NCBI GenBank assembly: GCA_020073615.1
Contig: JAIQEX010000068.1
Location: 1-36,127 of the forward strand
Length of the DNA stretch: 36,127 nucleotides
Direction of reading: 5' to 3'
From: Terriglobia bacterium
GTDB taxonomy: Bacteria; Acidobacteriota; Terriglobia; Bryobacterales; Bryobacteraceae
Shown here in pieces: positions 32,087-36,127 of the stretch. Within the stretch, counting starts at the first letter, position 1. Every line of letters begins with the position of its first letter. The position numbers were made by a program, and so were the translations under genes. Under the pieces are notes generated by a model that saw nothing but the letters and a program-made list of their open reading frames with translations, was not told where the DNA came from and searched no databases.

Positions 32087-32285
32087 GACGCGGAGCCGCG
32101 GAGACGGAGGCCGCGCGGAGCAAAAAGAATCGGCTCAGCGATCTCTTCTCAGCCACAGCGCCCGAACCTCGGGCTCCAGCGCGAATGCATCTAACCCAAA
32201 TGAGCGGGCGGAGGTCACGGAGAAGGTGCTCTATTCCTGTCTTCTCCGCGTAATCTCCGCGCGCTCCGCGCTCTCCGCGGTGAGG
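32087..32285. repeat. Intergenic CGGAG/CTCCG repeat with long imperfect hairpin
   Basis: The spacer between two convergent regulator genes holds a purine-rich arm with CGGAG units (32087-32121) and a pyrimidine-rich arm with four CTCCGCG-like units (32242-32282), roughly complementary. Within it, CGGAGAAG (32218-32225) pairs exactly with CTTCTCCG (32241-32248). No ORF is convincing here. The motif resembles the repetitive CTCCGCG intergenic elements known from several bacterial phyla and may fold into a terminator. Confidence 0.6.
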
Positions 32286-32335
32286 TGGGCGTGCCGGGAG
32301 TGCTGGCCAGCCTGAGGCACAGCCTCGCCAGACAT

Positions 32336-33844
32336 TCAGCTTCCGTTGCCCGCCCCATACTCCTTCAACTTGTTGTGCAGGGTCTTCAGGCTGATACCCA
32401 GAATCTCGGCGGCCCGCGTCTTGTTGTTGCGCGTGTGCTCCAGGGTTCTCAGGATCAAGCCTTTCTCGGCCTCTTCCACGGTGGTTCCGACGTGCAGGTG
32501 GAGAACCCCTTCCTCGCTGGCGGCGGGAGCGGGAGTCGCGCTGGGCGCGGCGGCAACGGCGCCAGGAGCCGCCCCCGCGGCTGCCGTCGCAGTCCGTGCC
32601 CGCAGAAAGGCCGGCAAGTGATTCAGTTCGATCATGCCCTCGCCCGCCAGAATCACGGCGCGCTCCAGAACGTTGCGCAGTTCCCGCACGTTGCCCGGCC
32701 AGCTATGCCGTTCGAACGATTCCAGCACCTCCGGCGTAATGCCGGCGACGCGGCAATCGTGCTTGCGATTGAGGTCGGCCATCAACGCTTCGGCGATCGG
32801 CTGGATATCCATCTTGCGTTCGCGCAGCGGCGGCAGGTGAACGTGAAACACATTCAGCCGGTAATATAAGTCCTCGCGCAGGTGCCCGCTGCGCACCGCC
32901 TCTTCCGGCTCCTTGTTGGTGGCCGCCACCAGCCGCACATCCACCTCGAACTCGGTCTTGCCGCCCAGCCGCCGCACCTTGGAATCCTCCAGGATGCGCA
33001 GCAGTTTCGCCTGCGTCTGCATGGGCATCTCGCCGATCTCATCCAGCAGCAGCGTGCCGTGCTGCGCGATTTCGAAGCACCCGGCGCGCCGCTCGCTGGC
33101 GCCCGTGAACGAGCCCTTCTCGTGCCCGAACAGTTCGCTTTCGATCAGGGTTTCGGGCAGCGCCGCGCAGTTGATGGCGATGAACGGCCCCTGCCGCCGC
33201 GGGCTCAGGGCGTGGATGGTGCGCGCCACCAGCTCCTTCCCCGTCCCGCTCTCGCCGGTGATCAGGACACACGCCTTGCTCGGCCCGGCCTGCTGCAGCA
33301 GGGCAAAAATTTCCTGGATCCCGGGGGACGTTCCCACCAGTTCACCCAGCGACCCTTTGTAGCTGAGCTGCCGCTCCAGGTTGCGGTTTTCCGTGCGCAG
33401 CCCGGCATGGCTTCCGGCGCGGCGGATCAGCACCTCCAGGGTGCCCGGTTGAATGGGTTTCTCGAGGAACCAGTAAGCGCCCAGTTCGTGCACCGTGCGG
33501 ACCGCAGTCTCGATGTTGCCGAAGGCGGTGAGCACAATGGTAGGCGGCATATCGCCGGAATCCCGCAAACGCTGCATGAAGCCAAATCCGTCCAGCCCCG
33601 GCATATTCAGGTCGGTGAGGATCACGTCGGCGGGAAACACCTCGAGCTTTTGCAGCGCTTCATTGCCCTCGGCGGCCGTTTCGGCCGTCATGTCCCATGC
33701 CGAAACCATGGCGGCCATGCCGCTGCGCTGGCTGGCTTCGTCGTCTACGATGAGGACTTTCAGTGGTGGATGCAAGGAATTCGGTGGCCTTCGTACCCAT
33801 TCTACGACGGGCTGCAACAGTTCGGCGAAGCAGTTGCTTATCAT
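32336..33844 (-). CDS. NtrC-family sigma-54-dependent response regulator
   Basis: 502 residues. Receiver domain at about 28-142 with D34/D35, phospho-acceptor D78 (ILTDLNMPG), T106 and K129. The AAA+ domain (about 168-395) has Walker A GESGTGKE at 197-204, the sigma-54 contact loop as GSFTGA (244-249; the usual form is GAFTGA), Walker B LLLDEIGE at 265-272 and the arginine-finger region LREDLYYRL. After an Ala/Pro linker (415-445) a Fis-type HTH ends the protein (NNKTRAAEILGISLKTLHNKLKEYG). The start ATG at 33844 gives a 27-residue leader before the receiver; a TTG nearer the domain (33772 region) is an alternative. No kinase gene is adjacent. Divergent from the next gene across 90 bp. Confidence 0.93.
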   Translation of the reverse strand: MISNCFAELLQPVVEWVRRPPNSLHPPLKVLIVDDEASQRSGMAAMVSAWDMTAETAAEGNEALQKLEVFPADVILTDLNMPGLDGFGFMQRLRDSGDMPPTIVLTAFGNIETAVRTVHELGAYWFLEKPIQPGTLEVLIRRAGSHAGLRTENRNLERQLSYKGSLGELVGTSPGIQEIFALLQQAGPSKACVLITGESGTGKELVARTIHALSPRRQGPFIAINCAALPETLIESELFGHEKGSFTGASERRAGCFEIAQHGTLLLDEIGEMPMQTQAKLLRILEDSKVRRLGGKTEFEVDVRLVAATNKEPEEAVRSGHLREDLYYRLNVFHVHLPPLRERKMDIQPIAEALMADLNRKHDCRVAGITPEVLESFERHSWPGNVRELRNVLERAVILAGEGMIELNHLPAFLRARTATAAAGAAPGAVAAAPSATPAPAASEEGVLHLHVGTTVEEAEKGLILRTLEHTRNNKTRAAEILGISLKTLHNKLKEYGAGNGS

Positions 33845-33934
33845 CTGAGGCGTGGGCTGGGAAGGACGGAAAATGATAGTATTAAGACTAACTGCGATCC
33901 CTGAGGAGGGTATGGGATCACACGAGGGAGGACT

Positions 33935-35419
33935 GTGTTAACGCTGGTCCGCCGGGCGAGGCGCCGCTTTTTTGGCAACCAACTGTTGGCCGAGGGGGCC
34001 AATGCCGCCAGCGCCGCGCTCCTGGCCGTCATTTTGTTATTACTCGCCGGAACCCAGGTTCTGGACTGGCGCTGGGCCGCGCTGATTCCGGCGGTGGCCG
34101 CGGCGGCCGGCCTCTATCGCGCCCGCAAGCGTCTGCCCAACCCCTATGCGATAGCCCAGATTGTGGACCGCCGCCTGGCACTGGCCGATACCATCTCCAC
34201 CGCGCTGTACTTCAGTCGGGCCGAACGGTCCTCCGCGGTTTCACCGGAAATACGCCAATGCCAATTCGCCCGCGCCGGCCGGTTGGCCGATGGGCTGGAC
34301 GTGCGCCGGGCCATCCCGTACACCATGCCGCGCGCCGCCTGGCTGATGGCCGTCCTCTTCCTGGTGGCTTCGAGCCTGTTCGCGTTGCGCTACGGATTGA
34401 ACCGGCGCCTGGACCTGAAGCCGCCGCTGGCGCGCATCCTGCTGCAGACCTTCGGCGATAACCAGCGGACGGAGTTGGCCAAAAATATCGGACGGAACCC
34501 CCAGCCGTCTCCCGAACCCCAGGATGACAACGGCGCGGCGGTGGATCAGGACCAGAAGCCGGGCGGCGAGCCCGACCCTTCCGCCGATAATGCCGCCGAT
34601 GGCTCCGGCCAGCAGAGTGCCGGCAAGAATGGAGCTTCCCAGGGCGACCCCCGGAAGCAAGGGGAGAAGAGCGACCAGCCCGGCGAGGGCGAGCCGGACT
34701 CGCAAGCCGAGAGCGAGTCCGGCGCCAAGGACGGCGGCAAATCCGGATCGGGCCAGCAGGGCAACAGCAAATCGGATCAGAAACAGCAGTCCGGCGCCCA
34801 GCAGGACGCCAACTCCGGCCAGAATTCCAGCCTGCTGAACAAAGTGAAGGATGCCTTCCAGAACCTGCTCTCGCGCGTCAAGCCGCAGCAGGGCGATCAG
34901 GGGCAGCAGCAGTCCGCCGCGGACCAGAAGGGCCAGCAGGGCAAGGGGCAGCAGAACGGCAGCAAGCAGCAGTCGGCCAGGAACGGTCAGCAGCAGACCA
35001 GCGGCCAGCAAGGCGATTCGCCGGAGGGGCAAGCCGGCCAGGACGCGCAAAGCTCGCAAGACCCCCAGGGCAAGGGGACCGGCAAGAGCGATTCCCAGCA
35101 GGCCAGCAAGCAGCCCGGCAGCGGCATCGGCAGCCAGGATGGCGACAAGAGCATCAAGCAGGCCGAGCAGCTCGCCGCCATGGGCAAGATCACCGAGATC
35201 TTCGGCAAGCGTTCCGCCAACATCACCGGCGAGGCCACCCTGGAAGTGAACGCCACCAGCCAGCAGTTGCGCACGCCGTACGCGCCGCGCGGCGCGCCGC
35301 ACGCGCAAACCGGCGCCGAGATCAACCGCGATGAAATCCCCGTCGCCCTGCAAGCGTACGTGGAGCAGTATTTCGAGCAGGTGCGCAAGCAAACGCCGCC
35401 CGCGCCGCCCAAGAAGTAG
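33935..35419 (+). CDS. Membrane protein with a long Gln/Ser/Gly-rich disordered region (DUF4175-like, tentative)
   Basis: 494 residues from a GTG at 33935, preceded by GGGAGGA as ribosome binding site. The N-terminus has two adjacent helices (about 23-64), then a soluble segment (NPYAIAQIVDRRLALADTISTALYFS), and a third helix near 133-150. Residues about 185-400 are a low-complexity stretch rich in Gln, Ser, Gly, Asp and Lys with many QQ runs, surely disordered and probably periplasmic. A short folded part (LLNKVKDAFQNLLSRVKP) lies inside it and an ordered tail (EQLAAMGKITEIFGKRSANITGEATLEVNA) follows. The layout resembles DUF4175-type proteins that accompany MoxR/DUF58 gene sets, none of which is in the window. 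Function unknown. Confidence 0.75.
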   Translation: MLTLVRRARRRFFGNQLLAEGANAASAALLAVILLLLAGTQVLDWRWAALIPAVAAAAGLYRARKRLPNPYAIAQIVDRRLALADTISTALYFSRAERSSAVSPEIRQCQFARAGRLADGLDVRRAIPYTMPRAAWLMAVLFLVASSLFALRYGLNRRLDLKPPLARILLQTFGDNQRTELAKNIGRNPQPSPEPQDDNGAAVDQDQKPGGEPDPSADNAADGSGQQSAGKNGASQGDPRKQGEKSDQPGEGEPDSQAESESGAKDGGKSGSGQQGNSKSDQKQQSGAQQDANSGQNSSLLNKVKDAFQNLLSRVKPQQGDQGQQQSAADQKGQQGKGQQNGSKQQSARNGQQQTSGQQGDSPEGQAGQDAQSSQDPQGKGTGKSDSQQASKQPGSGIGSQDGDKSIKQAEQLAAMGKITEIFGKRSANITGEATLEVNATSQQLRTPYAPRGAPHAQTGAEINRDEIPVALQAYVEQYFEQVRKQTPPAPPKK

Positions 35420-35431
35420 AAGCGGCCGGCC

Positions 35432-35863
35432 TTACTCCCAGACCCGTTTGGGCACGCCGCGGTCGCGGTCCTGCACGCGGTCGTAAAGATAAAACGTGGA
35501 GACCGTGCCCAGCGAATCGTTGTAGTAGCTCTCCTGGCCCAGCGCTTCTTTGAGGTCTTCCTCGAAAGCGTGCAGCGCTTTCAACTCGCCGGCCAGCGCG
35601 GGCTTCTTCCTGCCCGAAGGCGTCCGAAAGAACTTCTGGAAGCCGCCATCCACCAGCGCGCCGACCTCCTCGCCCATCACCATGCCGGCGCGCCCCAGAC
35701 TGCGGACCGTGCCGCTCTCTTCTTTCAGATCGGCCGCGCAGGCGCCGCGGCTGACGCGCACCGCGCCGCCCGCCAGCGGCGCGGCCGCGAAGCCGGCGCC
35801 GCGGAGTTTCTCCAGGCGTTCGCCGAAGGTGGGGGTCTTGAGCAGTTCGCGGCGGAAGAACAT
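35432..35863 (-). CDS. Small conserved-looking hypothetical protein (143 aa)
   Basis: 143 residues starting MFFRRELLKTPTFGERLEKLRGAGF. TAGAAT ends 6 nt before the ATG, which supports this start. The first half looks like a small alpha/beta unit (APLAGGAVRVSRGACAADL); the middle has GRAGMVMGEEVGALVDGGFQKFFRTPSGRKKPALA, and the end is helical and acidic (HAFEEDLKEALG) followed by YYNDSLGTVSTFYLYDRVQDRD. I recall similar short proteins in Acidobacteriota but no function. It is convergent with the Gln/Ser-rich membrane protein, their stops 12 nt apart. Confidence 0.7.
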   Translation of the reverse strand: MFFRRELLKTPTFGERLEKLRGAGFAAAPLAGGAVRVSRGACAADLKEESGTVRSLGRAGMVMGEEVGALVDGGFQKFFRTPSGRKKPALAGELKALHAFEEDLKEALGQESYYNDSLGTVSTFYLYDRVQDRDRGVPKRVWE

Positions 35864-35869
35864 GAACTC

Positions 35870-35875
35870 ATTCTA
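35870..35875 (-). promoter_or_regulatory. Candidate -10 box (TAGAAT)
   Basis: On the minus strand TAGAAT ends 6 nt before the ATG at 35863, a leaderless-type arrangement. Confidence 0.4.
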
Positions 35876-35919
35876 CTGTGCGGCAGCGACATTGGCGCGC
35901 CCGCCGGGTTACGTATTGC

Positions 35920-36115
35920 TCATGCTGGGAGTCGTTTTGCCCACTCATCCGCTTCGGAAGCCTCCCAGATCGGCAACAGAATGTCCATTGCCTCGCCGAC
36001 GGGCAGATCTTGCCCGACTAATGATGTTCCCGGGCTGCGTCGGCGTGGCCAACGCCAGGACCTCCGGATCGGGTACTCTGTCAAGTCGTGCGGCTTGCGC
36101 ACTACGGAAGTTCAT
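35920..36115 (-). pseudogene. Decayed PIN-like (DUF5615) toxin-type gene
   Basis: Two blocks in different frames match the family: RLDRVPDPEVLALA (from an ATG at 36115) and, after a frame change near 36025-36060, GTSLVGQDLPVGEAMDILLPIWEASEADEWAKRLP. Intact members are about 110-120 residues, with an acidic N-terminal strand and a THD motif in between; both are missing. DUF5615 proteins are usually paired with a small DUF433-type partner, which would lie beyond the window's right end. Confidence 0.6.
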
Positions 36116-36127
36116 CTGCGGTTCCCG

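Noticed and set aside
33845-33934. Sigma-54 promoter in the spacer between the NtrC-type gene and the Gln/Ser-rich gene
   Set aside because: I looked for GG-N10-GC within a TGGCAC-N5-TTGCA context and found no acceptable match on either strand.
1-36127. CRISPR arrays, tRNA genes, complete insertion sequences
   Set aside because: No regularly spaced repeats, cloverleaf-like sequence with a GTTCGA arm, or transposase-like ORF was seen by eye; a covariance or profile scan would be decisive.

Overview
The window is GC-rich bacterial DNA, about two-thirds G+C by eye. Its gene content suggests an Acidobacteriota chromosome, possibly of the Solibacter/Bryobacter type: a giant CoA-dehydratase-like activase, a lipase-maturation-factor membrane protein, CstA with a YbdD partner, the degraded tail of a TolB/WD40-like sensor, a MEMO-family protein, TrmB and NtrC regulators, and many short secreted proteins of unknown role. 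That assignment rests on remembered family distribution, not on a search. I saw no rRNA, tRNA, CRISPR array or complete insertion sequence.

Layout. 0-0.75 kb: no convincing gene; two small weak ORFs and two strong stem-loops. 0.76-6.5 kb (minus strand): a small DNA-binding-like protein, then a two-gene unit for an ATP-driven iron-sulfur system of the 2-hydroxyacyl-CoA dehydratase / benzoyl-CoA reductase superfamily. 6.6-13.3 kb: an intact lipase maturation factor gene followed by a scrapyard of accessory DNA. It holds a VapBC-like toxin-antitoxin pair lying between two copies of the lipase-maturation-factor 3' end, a HicB-like protein with a premature stop, the C-terminal half of lptG, a lower-GC remnant of a large defence-type protein, the tail of an unknown protein, a frameshifted TolB-like tail, a TfoX-like gene, and a hicB-hicA pair whose hicA is cut off at lysA. 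13.3-18.5 kb: lysA, a secreted-protein/CHASE2 pair, a cytochrome-c-like helix-hairpin-helix protein and other small proteins. 18.5-26.0 kb: cstA-ybdD, a large polytopic membrane protein, two overlapping secreted proteins, and a biotin carboxylase / biotin carrier pair. 26.0-30.2 kb: a MEMO-family protein, a coiled-coil protein, a TrmH/SpoU methyltransferase with a zinc-ribbon methyltransferase upstream, and a dolichol-phosphate-mannose-synthase-like glycosyltransferase. 30.2-36.1 kb: a TrmB-like regulator, a NarL-type and an NtrC-type response regulator (neither with a histidine kinase beside it), a Gln/Ser-rich membrane protein, a small conserved protein, and a decayed PIN-like (DUF5615) gene at the right edge.

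How it fits together. Housekeeping functions (lysine/cell-wall precursors, biotin-dependent carboxylation, peptide or pyruvate uptake, rRNA/tRNA methylation, envelope glycosylation) are interrupted by a zone around 8-13 kb where mobile-type genes arrived and decayed. The best candidate for poorly described biology is the tandem activase / HgdB-like pair at 1.2-6.5 kb. Each ATPase module keeps a cysteine pair 39 residues apart, so one polypeptide could rebuild the 4Cys-[4Fe-4S] site that known activators make by homodimerising. A second theme is promoter architecture: at least nine genes carry a TANNNT box only 6-9 nt before the start codon, the arrangement expected for leaderless transcripts. 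I used it to choose several starts.
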